A stretch of 64,000 nucleotides of DNA from Palsa-504 sp963705835 (GTDB lineage: Bacteria > Actinomycetota > Actinomycetes > Streptosporangiales > Streptosporangiaceae), in assembly GCA_963705835.1 (NCBI GenBank), contig CAVPLC010000077.1, positions 1 through 64,000 of the forward strand, read 5' to 3'. The position numbers were made by a program, and so were the translations under genes. Positions 54,699 to 64,000 of the stretch are shown piece after piece. Within the stretch, counting starts at the first letter, position 1; each line of letters starts with the position of its first letter. Under the pieces are notes generated by a model that made no database searches, was not told the DNA's origin, and worked only from the letters and a program-made list of their open reading frames with translations.

Positions 54699-55466
54699 AT
54701 GGAACAGGGTCTCGGCCGCCGCTACGGATCGGCGGGGTCCCCAAGGCCCTCGGCGCTGAGGCTGGTCTGGGTGTACCCGGACCTGCTCAGCACCTACGGC
54801 GATCGCGGCAACCTGCTCGTCCTGGCCCGCCGCGCCAGGCTCCGCGGCATCCCGGTCGAGATAGCCGAGGTCAACTCCGACCAGCGGGTGCCGGTCGACG
54901 GCGATATCTACCTGCTGGGCGGTGGCGAGGACCTGCCGCAGGTCCTCGCCGCGCGCCGGCTGCGGGCCGACGGCGGGCTGTCCGCGGCCGTCGGCCGGGG
55001 CGCGGTCATCTTCGCGGTCTGTGCCGGATACCAGATCGTCGGAGCCGAGTTCGGCGGGTCCGAAGGCGAGCCCCTGCCGGGTCTGGGGCTCCTCGACATC
55101 CGCAGCGGCCGCGGCCAGCGGCGCGGGGTCGGTGAGATCATCGCTGACGTCGATCCGGCGCTCGGCGTGCACCGGCTCACCGGCTTCGAGAACCATCAGG
55201 GCACCACCCGGCGCGGCCCCTACGCGGCACCGCTGGCCACGGTGCTGACCGGTGTCGGCAACGGGGACGGGACCGAGGGCGCGTACACCGGGCGGGTGCT
55301 CGGCACCTACCTGCACGGTCCCGCGCTGGTGCGTAACCCCAGCCTGGCCGACCTGCTGCTCGGCTGGGTCGTCGGATCGCTGCCGCCGATCGACCCGCGG
55401 CGCGAGGAACTGGTGCTGAACCTGCGCCGCGAGCGCCTGGCCGCCGTCCAGGGGGCGGCCGTCTAG
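54699..55466 (+). CDS. gatD: Lipid II isoglutaminyl synthase glutaminase GatD
   Basis: 255 residues of a class I glutaminase. Start LRLVWVYPDLLSTYGDRGNL, VDGDIYLLGGGEDLPQVLAA, the nucleophile Cys in VIFAVCAGYQIVG near 108, and the catalytic His in GTYLHGPALVRNP near 206. Delivers ammonia from glutamine to MurT. ATG 54699, aggagggg upstream. Confidence 0.95.
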   Translation: MEQGLGRRYGSAGSPRPSALRLVWVYPDLLSTYGDRGNLLVLARRARLRGIPVEIAEVNSDQRVPVDGDIYLLGGGEDLPQVLAARRLRADGGLSAAVGRGAVIFAVCAGYQIVGAEFGGSEGEPLPGLGLLDIRSGRGQRRGVGEIIADVDPALGVHRLTGFENHQGTTRRGPYAAPLATVLTGVGNGDGTEGAYTGRVLGTYLHGPALVRNPSLADLLLGWVVGSLPPIDPRREELVLNLRRERLAAVQGAAV

Positions 55467-55580
55467 CCATCGCCTGACCGCCGTAACCGGCTGAGGTCTG
55501 TCTTCTTTTTCCGAACGGACAGTGGCATCAGCCGACAGGACTTGCCCGGCGCTCACATCCTGGCCGCGTGACTTACCGGA

Positions 55581-57700
55581 TCACTCGCTTCTGGCCGTCT
55601 CCGGGCCGGTGATGCGCCGCAGCAGCGGGAACGTGGCCAGGATGAGGCCGAGGGCCAGCACGATCCCGGCCGAGGTCAGGACGAAGTAAGCGGCGCCCGG
55701 CGCCACCAGGGAGAGGTGCATCTCCATGGTCGCGTACATCGCCGACGCGCCGAACCCGGTGCCGATCGCGACCGCGGCGACGGCGAGCAGCGGGACCGCG
55801 CTCTCCAGGGCGATGACGCGGCGCAGCATGCCGAGCCGGGCTCCGGTGAGCCGCAGCAGGCTGAACGGGCGCTTGCGGTCGGCCAGCCCGCCCGCCACGC
55901 TCACCGCCAGGGTGCAGCCGGCGATGGTCAGGCTGGTCAGGATCACCACGTCGGCGAGCTGCTGGTAGGCGTTGTCCGCCCCGTTGTCCACCGCAGTGAC
56001 CTCGCCGAGCGTTTGCGGCGGCGAGCCGGTGCCCGTCGGGTAAGCGGTCTCCAGTACCGTCCTGGCCTGCTCGATCACGGGCTGCGATCCGTTGGTCGCC
56101 ACGTCCAGGCTGCCCAGCGGGAGGCTGTCCAGCCGCCGGGCGGGGATATTGGCGGCCGGCCAGGTGAGCCCCGCCAGGTTGCTGCCGACGTTGGCGAGGA
56201 AGGCGGGGACCTCCACCGCTGCCGCCCCCGTCGGGCAGCGGCCGAGGCCAGGAGCGCTCGCGAGCTGGGCGCACGACACCACGGCGCCCGGGAAGTCGCT
56301 GAGCTGCAGTTGCGGGCTGGTGATGGTCAGCCCCGGGTCAGCCCGGAACTCGACGGTGCCCTGGACGCCGGAGATGTGCCGCAGCTGCGTCAGCACCGTC
56401 ACGGGCGGAGGCGGCGCGGATCCCACCGCCGATGTGTCGTGAGCATCCGTCGTCGAGAACTGGTCGACGAGGATGTTGGCGGCCGCCGCGCCGTCAACCG
56501 GCCCGTAGTTCTTGGTGTCCTGCGTGGCGAGCACCGCGGCGGCCACGGTGAAGATGAACAGCGCCAGGACCAGGCCGCTGACCGCCCGGAACGCGGCCCG
56601 CGGGTCGTCGGCCAGCCGCCGCGCGGCGATCAGCGCGCCGGGGCGGCTGGCGCGCCGGGCCATGACGCGGGCCCCCGCCATCGTCAGCCACGGCCCCGCG
56701 ACGACCAGGCCGATCATGATCAGCGCGAAGGCGGGCACGAACAACAGGACCTGCCCGGCTGGGCTCGCCGGCATGCCGCGCACGGTGAAGAACCCGAGGT
56801 CGGCCAGGCCCGCCAGCAGGGGGAGCACCCGCCAGGCCCGCGGCGGCGCCGGGGTCACCCGGCGGGTGACGCCGAGCGGGGAGATGTTCACCCGCCGCAG
56901 CGCCAGCCGGGCCACGACGGCGGCGGCCGTCGGCACGCCGGCCGCGACCGCGAGGATGTCGGGCAGGCTGAGCGACAGCTCGGCGGGGAAGAACGACTGG
57001 CCGGTGAACGGGATGGCGGCCAGCGGGATTCGCAGCACGAAGAACAGGCCGAAACCGATGGCGACGCCAACTACCGCGGCCACCGCGGACTCCGCGGCCG
57101 CGATGAGCGAGATCTGCCTGGGTGTCGCGCCGACCAGGCGCATCGCGGCGAACCGCTGCTCCCGGCGGGCTGCGGACAGGCGGGTGGCGGTGCCGATGAA
57201 GATCAGCACCGGCAGCGCCAGCGCCAGCGCCACCACGGATAGGACGAGGTCGACGCCGGACGGGCCGAGGCCTTCCCGGATCACGCAGGCGTCGCCGCAG
57301 CCGCTGGGCGGAGTGGTGTTGAGGCTGGTCACCTCCGCGGCGCCGGGCAGGTGCGACATCTGCGCGGCGGAACGGCCCACGACGATGACCAGAGAGTCGG
57401 GGGACGGCAGGCCCGCCTGACCGATGAGGCCCGCCTGGTGCCCGGGGTAACGGTCCGCCAGTTCGTCCGCCGGGGCGCTGCGCAGCAGCGCGCTGAGCGC
57501 GGGGGAGATGTAGTACTGGCCCGGCCCGGGGCTCCGAGGAATCCCCGGCGGCACCGGTGAGGTAGGGCCGGTGGCGGCGACGTCGGCCCGGAAAATGGTC
57601 TGCCCGTTGAATTCGTCGGTGGTGAACAGCAACCACAACGGTGCTGCCGGGCCATTGTGCGCCCCGCCGAGGGCCGCCTGCGGTACGTTGTTCGCCCGAG
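55581..57700 (-). CDS. FtsX-like ABC permease, 5' end missing
   Basis: The frame is open from the join near 57,700 (SRANNVPQAALGGAHNGPAA) to the stop at 55581, about 700 codons. Membrane helices and FtsX modules: VDLVLSVVALALALPVLIFI, AAMRLVGATPRQISLIAAAE, SAVAAVVGVAIGFGLFFVLR; second: VVILTSLTIAGCTLAVSVAG, LLRLTGARLGMLRRVIALES. A large extracytoplasmic region lies between. Substrate unknown. The start and first helix are lost where the acidobacterial DNA begins; no ATPase gene is adjacent. Confidence 0.88.
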
Positions 57701-57712
57701 ACCAGGATCAAC
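57690..57712. other. Junction between actinobacterial and acidobacterial DNA
   Basis: Left of ~57,700 the FtsX frame is intact; right of it the sequence aligns with the internal part of the MscS gene copy 2 (59,733 onward). Both minus-strand genes are cut here. About seven bases (gagacca) fit either side. Confidence 0.8.
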
Positions 57713-58952
57713 CCCGCCGTAGCCACCCCCAGGATCGGTCGGCATCTTCTGCGGAGGGCCGAAGATGACGACCAGCACCAGCAGCAAGCCAATCACTTCT
57801 GTGCCCCGGTTGAGAAGGATGCGCAGCGTCTGCCACTGCCGCCGGTCTCGCGACATGCGGTCGAATGCCACCTGCAAAGCCCGGCCAGCCAGGATAGTCA
57901 GCAGAACAATGATCGCGATCAAGGCCAGCGACCGCAGCATCAGGCGCAGCATGATCCTCTGTTGCAGCTCTACCTGGTTGGCCCAGCGAACGTAGAGCGC
58001 CGCAAGCTGCTGCTGCGCCGATAAGCGGTCGTCGACGATACTCAAAATAGTCCGTTGCGTGGCCAGGCCTTGCAGTTCCTTAACCCGGGCCGCACTCGAT
58101 TCCCCGGCCGTTTTGGCGGCAGCATTGGCTTCGCTCGTCTGGGCCTCGCTGCTGCAGCCTGGCATGGTCCGCGGTGAGCGCAGCGACATCCGCGCGCGCC
58201 AGCTGCTCGGCCTGCTCGATCAGTTGCTTCCTGCTGCGCTGTGCCCACCACGCCAAAATCTGCCCCGCCAGCGTAGTGTGCCGGCCAGCCGAGAAGACCG
58301 CGGCCTGTTTTTCACCCCCGGTTGCCTGCAGGTCGTACTTCTTCATCTCCGCTTCGCGTGCCGATAACTCCCGCTGAATTTCCTCCCGAGGATCTCCACT
58401 CGCCCGTGCCAATTCGCCCATGGAATCCGATAATTCATCCTGGTCAAGGCTCAGTTGGGCCTTGGCAGCATCCAGGTCGTCTCGCACCCGCTCAACTGCA
58501 CCGGCTGAAGCAGGGGCCGCGTCTTCAACGGGGCCGGCGGCCTCTGCCCTCAAAGCCACGATCCGTTCCTGCTCCTCTTCGACTTTCTGCTGCAGTTCGG
58601 TGACCCGCTGCTGCAAGGTCAATGCCTCCCCGGTCAGCTCCCTGGTCTCTGCACTCGCCTGGCGCAGAGATTGAGCGAAATTCTGGTCTACCTCGTGGTC
58701 GGCCAGCCGCTCCGCTTCTCGCGCAAGCTGCAGTTCCTTCGCCGATGCCGCCAATGCGGTCAGCGTCTTCGCGGTCGACCAAGGCCGCTGGTCCACGATC
58801 CCGTAGGGGAGCGGAATGGGGTTCCAACCTGCCTTTTGCCCATGCAGGAAGGGCACATTCTCCATCACTCCCCGGGTCATAAAGCTTCCCAGCAAACACA
58901 AAACCAGCACCGCCAGCGACACCGCCGCAGCTATCTTTTGAGCACGATTCAT
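57699..58952 (-). pseudogene. MscS-like channel, copy 1, 3'-truncated and frameshifted
   Basis: From ATG 58952: an N-terminal membrane segment (AAAVSLAVLVLCLLGSFMTR), a long coiled coil (AREAERLADHEVDQNFAQSL, TLQQRVTELQQKVEEEQERI), then after a one-base shift near 58,155 the channel helices (LALIAIIVLLTILAGRALQV, VIGLLLVLVVIFGPPQKMPT). A second shift near 57,738 precedes ILGVATAGL, the start of the MscS pore. The rest is lost at the join. Closely similar to copy 2. Confidence 0.75.
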
Positions 58953-59159
58953 CCGGCCTCTTCTGCCGCACTTGACTCAGCGTAAACCCAGTATTGCCTG
59001 TGATCTGTAGGAGTTTCGAAGGGGAGTGTGGATTAGTTTAGCTGTATCAGAGCAAATCCCAACAGAAATCCTCCGGCTCAAGGAACAGCACGGCTAAGGG
59101 GGAACGTGGGGGCACCACGTGGAAACAAAATGCCCTGGGCTGAAGCCCTCGCCGATCGC
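58953..59159. other. Intergenic region between MscS copies
   Basis: About 200 bases. Contains a repeat-like ggctgaagccc at ~59,137 of the type seen at 61.1-61.3 kb. No gene. Confidence 0.4.
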
Positions 59160-60971
59160 TTACTTCTGGTTTACCTCCCGCGCACCCTGCATCAGCTCGA
59201 CCACCTTTCCGAAGAGACGGTTCCGGGTCTCCAGCCGGACTCCTGCACGGGTTACATAGCGTACTACGATGTCCACGCCCTCACCCGCATCTGCCGGGCG
59301 CATATCGACGGAAGGGATCGCACTGAACTGGGGTACACCCTGCTCGTGGGTCACGCGCTTCCACTCCTCTTCCGCCATCTTCGCGTCCGACTCGGTGGCC
59401 TTTACTGCTGCCTCGCGGATCTGGTCGATCAACGGATAAGCCTTTGCTCCGGGCGGGATACTCACCTTGATCTCATCCCACATCCACTGCCCGGCGGTGG
59501 AGAAATTGAAGTACTTCCCGCGAATCGCATACCCGTTCAGAAAGGAGACCCGCCGCCCCGTCGGGTGACCATTGGCCGTCCAGTTTCCTGTCTCCAGCAA
59601 CCAGGTGCGGAAGAGCCCGATCTCCACCGCCTCACCGCCAACGCCGTCAATCTCCACCCAGTCGCCCACCCGTATCCCGTTCTTCCCCATCAGCACAAAC
59701 CAACCACAGAAGGCCAGGATGAAGTCCTGGAAGACCACGGTCAACCCCGCCGTAGCCAGCCCGAGGATCGTCGGCATTTGCCGCGGAGTGCCGAAGATGA
59801 CCAGCAGCACCAGCAGCAAGCCGATGACTTGTGTCCCCAGGTTGAGAATGATGCGCAGCGTCTGCCTCTGCCGCCGGTCGCGCGACATGTGGTCGAAGGC
59901 CACCTGCAGGGCCCAGCCGGCCAGGATGGTCAGCAGAACAATGGTCGCGATCAAGGTCAGCGACCGCAGCATCAGGTGGAGCATGATCTTGTGCTGCAGC
60001 TCTACTTGATTGCCCCAGCGGACGTAGAGCGTAACCAACTGCTGCTGCGCGCCCAGCCGGTCGTCGAGGATGCTCAAGATAGTCCGTTGGCTGGCCAGGC
60101 CTTGCAGTTGCTTAACCCGGGTCGAACTCGACTCCCCGGCTGTTTGGGCGGCGGCGGCACTCGCTTCGGCCGTCTGGGCCTCCTGCTGTAGCCTGGACAT
60201 GGTCCGCCGTGAGCGCAGCGACGTCGGCGCGCGCCAACCCTTCCGCCTGCTCGATCAGTTGTTTCCTGCTCCGCTGCGCCCACCACTCCGCGATCTGCCC
60301 CGCCAGCGTGGTGTACTGGCCGGCGGAGACCACCGCGGTCTGTCCCTCCTCCCCTGCCTGCAGGTTGTACTTCTTCATCTCCGCTTCGCGTGCGGATAAC
60401 TCCCGCTGAATCTCACCCTCGATGATCTCCACTCGCTCGTGCCAGATCCTCCATCGAATCCGACAACTCGTCCTGGTCAAGACTCAGCTGCGCCTTGGCG
60501 ACATCCAGATCGTCTGTCGCCGGGCTGACGGCGCCGGCCGCTCCCGCGGCGGGACCGGCCTTCGCCGTCAATGCTGCGACCCGATCCTGGTCCTCTTTGA
60601 CTGTCTGCTGCAGGTCGGTGACCCGCTGCTGCAAGGTCAGTGCCTCGCCGGTCAGCTGCCTGGTCTCTGCACTCGCCTGGCGCAGAGATTGAGCGAAATT
60701 CTGGTCTACCTCGTGATCGGCCAGGCGCTCCGCTTCGCGCGCAAGCTGCAATTCCTCTGCGGATACCGCCAACGCCGCTCAGCGTCTTCGCGGTCTGCCA
60801 AGGCCGTTGGTCCACGATTCCGTAGGGGCGAGGGACGGCGTTCCAACCTGCCTTTTGCCCATGCAGGAAGGGCAGATTCTCCATCACGCCCCGGGTCATG
60901 AAGCTTGCCAGCAAACACAAAACCAGCACCGCCAGCGACACCGCCGCAGCTATCTTTTGAGCACGATTCAT
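59160..60971 (-). pseudogene. MscS-like channel, copy 2, frameshifted
   Basis: Complete in extent: ATG 60971, membrane anchor, coiled-coil domain, channel helices (LTLIATIVLLTILAGWALQV), MscS pore TILGLATAGLTVVFQDFILA and beta domain VGDWVEIDGVGGEAVEIGLF, stop at 59160. At least three one-base shifts split it, near 60,775, 60,430 and 60,190. The C-terminal part from ATG 60200 is a 346-codon open frame. Function: mechanosensitive-type channel with a periplasmic coiled-coil extension. Whether shifts are biological or errors is open; copy 1 has its own at different bases. Confidence 0.75.
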
Positions 60972-61396
60972 CCAGGCCTCATCCCGCAGCACCTGACTCA
61001 GCGTAAACCCAGCACCGCTGTAACCGGTTGGAAGTCTCGTTGGCGGGCGGGAGTGTGCATTGCTTCAAGGGCTGAACAGTTCGGAAAAAGTCACTGGACG
61101 AAGGGCACGGCTTCAGCCGTGCCCCTCTTCTGTGCGATGGGAGAGGGCTTCAGCCGCTGAGGTACGTTTTCCAATGATTCCCGCGAATTTCTTTGTGACC
61201 ACCAGTACCTCAGCGCCTCTCAGGCCGTCGAAAGATGGCCGGTTTCGTCCGGCATGCCCAAGAGACGTACCTCAGGGGCTAAAGCCGTGCCCTTCGTTCG
61301 GAGAGTTTTCCGCAGCCGGTTCGAACGCGGAAACAGAAAAATGCCCCGGACTGAAGCCCAAAGGCATTTCTGTGCACAGCTGGCGCTGTAAGGTTC
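60972..61396. repeat. Intergenic hairpin repeats, acidobacterial type
   Basis: About 420 bases without a gene. Perfect palindrome GGGCACGGCT-tc-AGCCGTGCCC at 61103-61124. cgaagggcacggctt (61100-61114) recurs inverted as aaagccgtgcccttcg near 61281-61296, and ctgaggtacg (near 61158) inverted as cgtacctcag near 61265, forming a ~200-bp imperfect inverted repeat. Further ggactgaagcc near 61350. Such 'gggctgaagccc' elements are frequent between acidobacterial genes. Confidence 0.6.
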
Positions 61397-61621
61397 TTAG
61401 GAGCGAACGCTGACTACATTGGTTTGGCTTACGACCATAACAGCTCCGGGACCAGACCCGTGCCCGGAGATGTATCCCTTGCGATGGCCATTCCGACAGA
61501 CGAACCACTGCTCGTAAAACCGATCGGAATGCTTCGGGACACCGGCGAGGTTTACCGTCTCATAGGCAGCCGGTTGCTCGGTCATCATCTCACCGCACTG
61601 TTTGCACTGTTCAATAGGCAT
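61397..61621 (-). CDS. Small zinc-ribbon protein
   Basis: 74 residues from ATG 61621 with aggaggagg upstream. Cys pairs EQCKQCGEMM and WFVCRNGHRKGY form a likely zinc knuckle (C-x2-C ... C-x2-G-H). Function unknown. The short length and strong ribosome site support a real gene. Confidence 0.65.
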   Translation of the reverse strand: MPIEQCKQCGEMMTEQPAAYETVNLAGVPKHSDRFYEQWFVCRNGHRKGYISGHGSGPGAVMVVSQTNVVSVRS

Positions 61622-61754
61622 CGTTCCTCCTCCTGCTCCATTACTTATATGAAGGCCGGAAGGGATTCGGCTACACTTCCGGTAACCTTTTCCAACCTTT
61701 AGTAATAAGGCCCTTCAGGAGCCGTCCATGTGACTGGTTTGATAGACTTTCGCG

Positions 61755-62921
61755 ATGAAACAACGACCCATTCGTGCCGTCATCAAAGCATTGCTTTTCG
61801 CTGCATGCCTACCGCTCTTCGCGGCGGCCCAGACCCCGCCCGCCCCGGTGACCCCACCCCCGGCCAATGCGCCTGCGTTCCCGCCCTACCTCTCGCCCGA
61901 GATCCACCCTGACAACACGGTGACCCTCCGCCTGCGCGCCCCCAACGCGCAGAAAGTCGACCTGGTGCTTGAAGGCGCAGTCACGGCCATGCAGCAGGAT
62001 GCGGCCGGTCTGTGGACCGCGACCACCCCGGTCCTCGCACCCGAAATCTATGGTTATCGCTTTGTGGTCGATGGCACGCCGCTGCTGGACCCCAGGAACA
62101 CCGATGTGCGCGACAACATGCTGACCCTTTGGAGCAATCTCACCATTCCCGGCACGCCCCCCGAACCGTGGGAGTTGCAGTCCATTCCGCACGGCATCGT
62201 GGAACACCATTTCTACACTTCGCAGGTGGTTCTCGGCCTGCCCAACAATCAAAGCGACTACTACGTCTACACGCCGCCCGGTTATAACGCGAAGTCCCGG
62301 GAGAGCTATCCCGTTCTCTATCTTCTGCACGGCTACAGCGATGCAGCCGACGGCTGGACCCAGGTGGGGAAGGCGAACTTTATCCTCGACAGCCTGATCG
62401 CCTCGGGCAAAGCGAAGCCGATGATTGTGGTGATGACGCTGGGCTATGGCAACATGGCGGTGCTCAAGCCCGGGCGCACTCCGGATCTCAATGAGCAGAA
62501 TTACGACCTCTATCAAAAAGCACTCGTCACCGAAGTGATCCCGCAGATTGAAGCTAACTATCACGTGTCGAAGAAGCGCGAGGATCGCGCTATCGCCGGT
62601 CTATCCATGGGCGGCCATGAGAGCCTGTTCGTCGGTCTTACGCACCCGGAGCTGTTCGCCTGGATCGGTACCTTCTCCGCCGGCCTCAATGCCAAAGCCA
62701 TCGCGGATCTTCCGCAGACCAACGCGCAGAAGGCAAACCTTCGTCTGCTGTGGATGGCCTGCGGTGTAGACGATGCGCTGCTCAAGCCCAACCAGACCGT
62801 GATCGCCGCGCTCAAAGCCGAAGGACTTCCGGTGACTGCTATCGAAACCCCAGGTCACCACCAATGGCCGGTCTGGCGCGACAATCTCATCCATTTCGCT
62901 CCGCTACTGTTTCAGAAGTAG
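61755..62921 (+). CDS. Secreted esterase (CE1/enterochelin esterase-like)
   Basis: 388 residues. Signal peptide (VIKALLFAACLPLFAAA). Residues ~30-130: immunoglobulin-like CBM48-type domain (VTLRLRAPNAQKVDLVLEGA). Residues ~150-388: esterase_D alpha/beta hydrolase with YPVLYLLHGYSDAADGW, nucleophile AIAGLSMGGHESL, and catalytic His near ETPGHHQWPVWRDNLIHF. Acts on carbohydrate esters such as acetyl or feruloyl xylan in relatives. Acidobacterial type. ATG 61755. Confidence 0.9.
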   Translation: MKQRPIRAVIKALLFAACLPLFAAAQTPPAPVTPPPANAPAFPPYLSPEIHPDNTVTLRLRAPNAQKVDLVLEGAVTAMQQDAAGLWTATTPVLAPEIYGYRFVVDGTPLLDPRNTDVRDNMLTLWSNLTIPGTPPEPWELQSIPHGIVEHHFYTSQVVLGLPNNQSDYYVYTPPGYNAKSRESYPVLYLLHGYSDAADGWTQVGKANFILDSLIASGKAKPMIVVMTLGYGNMAVLKPGRTPDLNEQNYDLYQKALVTEVIPQIEANYHVSKKREDRAIAGLSMGGHESLFVGLTHPELFAWIGTFSAGLNAKAIADLPQTNAQKANLRLLWMACGVDDALLKPNQTVIAALKAEGLPVTAIETPGHHQWPVWRDNLIHFAPLLFQK

Positions 62922-63010
62922 CGTGTCAATTCGGAGTATCTTGGGCCCTTGCTCTCAAAAACCGAGAGGAGTACCGTGTTTGCATTGTACGTATGAACCG
63001 GGGGCCAGAT

Positions 63011-63586
63011 ATGAAATGCGCCAGCATCCTCTCGCTCGCCATCCTGCTTACGACCACGTGTGCATTTAGCCAAGAGACCGTCATTCGTTCCGACGCAAAG
63101 CTCGCCTTGGCGACGCCTCCCTTGCACATGGACCGCACCAATTGTCCCGTCGGCCTGGAGGTAAAACATGCAACCGGGCTCCCCACTGCAATAGGCGCCG
63201 AGGCTCCCTCCATCAACGGAAAGGCACTTCCTTATGGTCAGGTCCGGCTGTCGGTTCAGAATCATGGAATCCGTCTCATCTTGACCAACCTCTCGCCGCA
63301 GTCCATCGTGAGCGCGCAAGTCGTCGTTCACGGATTTAGTAACAAGTGGAGATACGTCCCCTTATCGGGAGCGGATCCTGATCTGGCAACGACGGTTGAC
63401 GTCGCATTGGACGTGAAAGGAAACGGCCAGGCTTCGCGCAACCTTTCGTTAAGCCGCTTCACTGCGATCACCGCCGTGGACGTGAACGCGATTACCTACG
63501 CCGACGGCTCCACTTGGCGCACCTCTTCACCGGGGGCCTGTAGCGCGTCTCCCGATCTGTTCATGCTAGTGAACGCTGAGCGATAG
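63011..63586 (+). CDS. Small secreted protein, acidobacterial
   Basis: 191 residues from ATG 63011 (or 62993). Signal peptide KCASILSLAILLTTTCAFSQ. Mature part: CPVGLEVKHATGLPTAIGAE, IRLILTNLSPQSIVSAQVVV, TAVDVNAITYADGSTWRTSS. An immunoglobulin-like fold is suggested by LTNLSPQSIVSAQVVVHG. I do not recognise a named family. It lies ~90 bp after the esterase on the same strand. Confidence 0.65.
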   Translation: MKCASILSLAILLTTTCAFSQETVIRSDAKLALATPPLHMDRTNCPVGLEVKHATGLPTAIGAEAPSINGKALPYGQVRLSVQNHGIRLILTNLSPQSIVSAQVVVHGFSNKWRYVPLSGADPDLATTVDVALDVKGNGQASRNLSLSRFTAITAVDVNAITYADGSTWRTSSPGACSASPDLFMLVNAER

Positions 63587-63680
63587 TCAGACGGAGTGAG
63601 CTGACATCGTATTACCTGCGCGTCTCGTCTATACAGAGGTCAAGCGTTCGTACACTGCAAGCCATGGAGGAATTGTTCCG

Positions 63681-64000
63681 ATGAAGAAGCCATTCAGTTT
63701 TCGTTTACAGAGCGCTGTCCTGGCCGTATGCCTGGTGGGTGGCGCTCACGTCTTTGCCCAGGAACCCGGTGGAGCTCCCGAAACCCCCGCGCCACCCCCG
63801 CCATCGCGGGATGATGGATCCGGCGCAGCAATTGGAGGGGATGACCAAGCGCTACAACCTCTCCGCCGATCAGCAAACCCAACTCAAGCCCATTCTGGCA
63901 TCCCAGCAGCAGCAAATGCAGGCGTTGCGCGGGGATTCCTCGCTATCGCGGGAAGACCGCATGGCCAAGATGCAGAGCATTCACGCCGACACCAAGACAA
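63681..64000 (+). pseudogene. Spy/CpxP-like periplasmic protein, frameshifted and cut by window edge
   Basis: ATG 63681 with ggagg at 63666-63670. Signal peptide (RLQSAVLAVCLVGGAHVFAQ) and Pro-rich start, then a one-base shift near 63805. The other frame gives MMDPAQQLEGMTKRYNLSAD, QQTQLKPILASQQQQMQALR, DSSLSREDRMAKMQSIHADT, the LTxxQ-like helical pattern of Spy/CpxP proteins. The gene continues beyond base 64,000. Confidence 0.65.

Noticed and set aside
55716..57242. 508-codon plus-strand open frame
   Set aside because: Antisense to the FtsX-like permease; composition is that of a shadow frame.

Overview
The window holds two unrelated blocks. Positions 1 to about 57,700 are GC-rich actinomycete DNA, probably a soil Streptosporangiales- or Streptomycetales-like lineage. 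This follows from mycothiol synthase (MshD), GlnR, FurA-KatG, MurT/GatD, an S-adenosyl methyltransferase of the PF04672 type, LuxR/GntR regulators and a DivIVA-like protein. From about 57,700 to the end the DNA is less GC-rich and looks acidobacterial: secreted proteins with short Ala-rich signals, a CE1-like esterase, a small zinc-ribbon protein, tandem MscS-type channel genes and hairpin intergenic repeats. At the boundary an FtsX-like permease loses its 5' end and an MscS gene loses its 3' end at the same few bases. I read this as a chimeric join, most likely an assembly artefact.

Actinobacterial accessory half (1-38 kb). 1-10 kb: epoxide-hydrolase-like enzyme, zinc-ribbon thioredoxin, HD-GYP/LuxR regulator, two SnoaL-like proteins, SRPBCC/DUF6544-like pair, a secreted protein and its broken paralogue. 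11-21 kb is a mobile-element zone: an IS110-family transposase with a folded 5' noncoding end (candidate bridge RNA), a structured ~125-bp repeat in two copies, and an IS21 element whose istA is split by a ~3.75-kb element encoding two tyrosine recombinases. It ends with a convergent HEPN/MNT pair. 21-38 kb: DinB, VOC and ABC-F proteins, several truncated or frameshifted genes, a palindrome-controlled membrane protein/wHTH operon, a membrane spermidine-synthase-like protein, furA-katG, a membrane-anchored CbbX-like AAA+ ATPase and an FAD amine oxidase.

Actinobacterial core half (38-57.7 kb). This part is essentially free of frameshifts: Ppx/GppA, DivIVA-like, mshD, glnR, MoaD/ThiS, an ECF sigma/anti-sigma pair, and a membrane thioredoxin. 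A sulfur operon follows (leader peptide, DUF4395, thiosulfate sulfurtransferase, DUF1416), then a GntR regulator, a lone PstS, two large T4SS-like ATPase-related proteins, murT-gatD and the truncated permease.

Acidobacterial end (57.7-64 kb): two tandem MscS-like genes (one truncated, both frameshifted), zinc-ribbon protein, esterase, secreted protein, and a Spy/CpxP-like gene running off the edge.

Many single-base frameshifts occur at 5-9, 13-38 and 57.7-64 kb. They may be real decay or residual indel errors; the pseudogene calls below carry that caveat.
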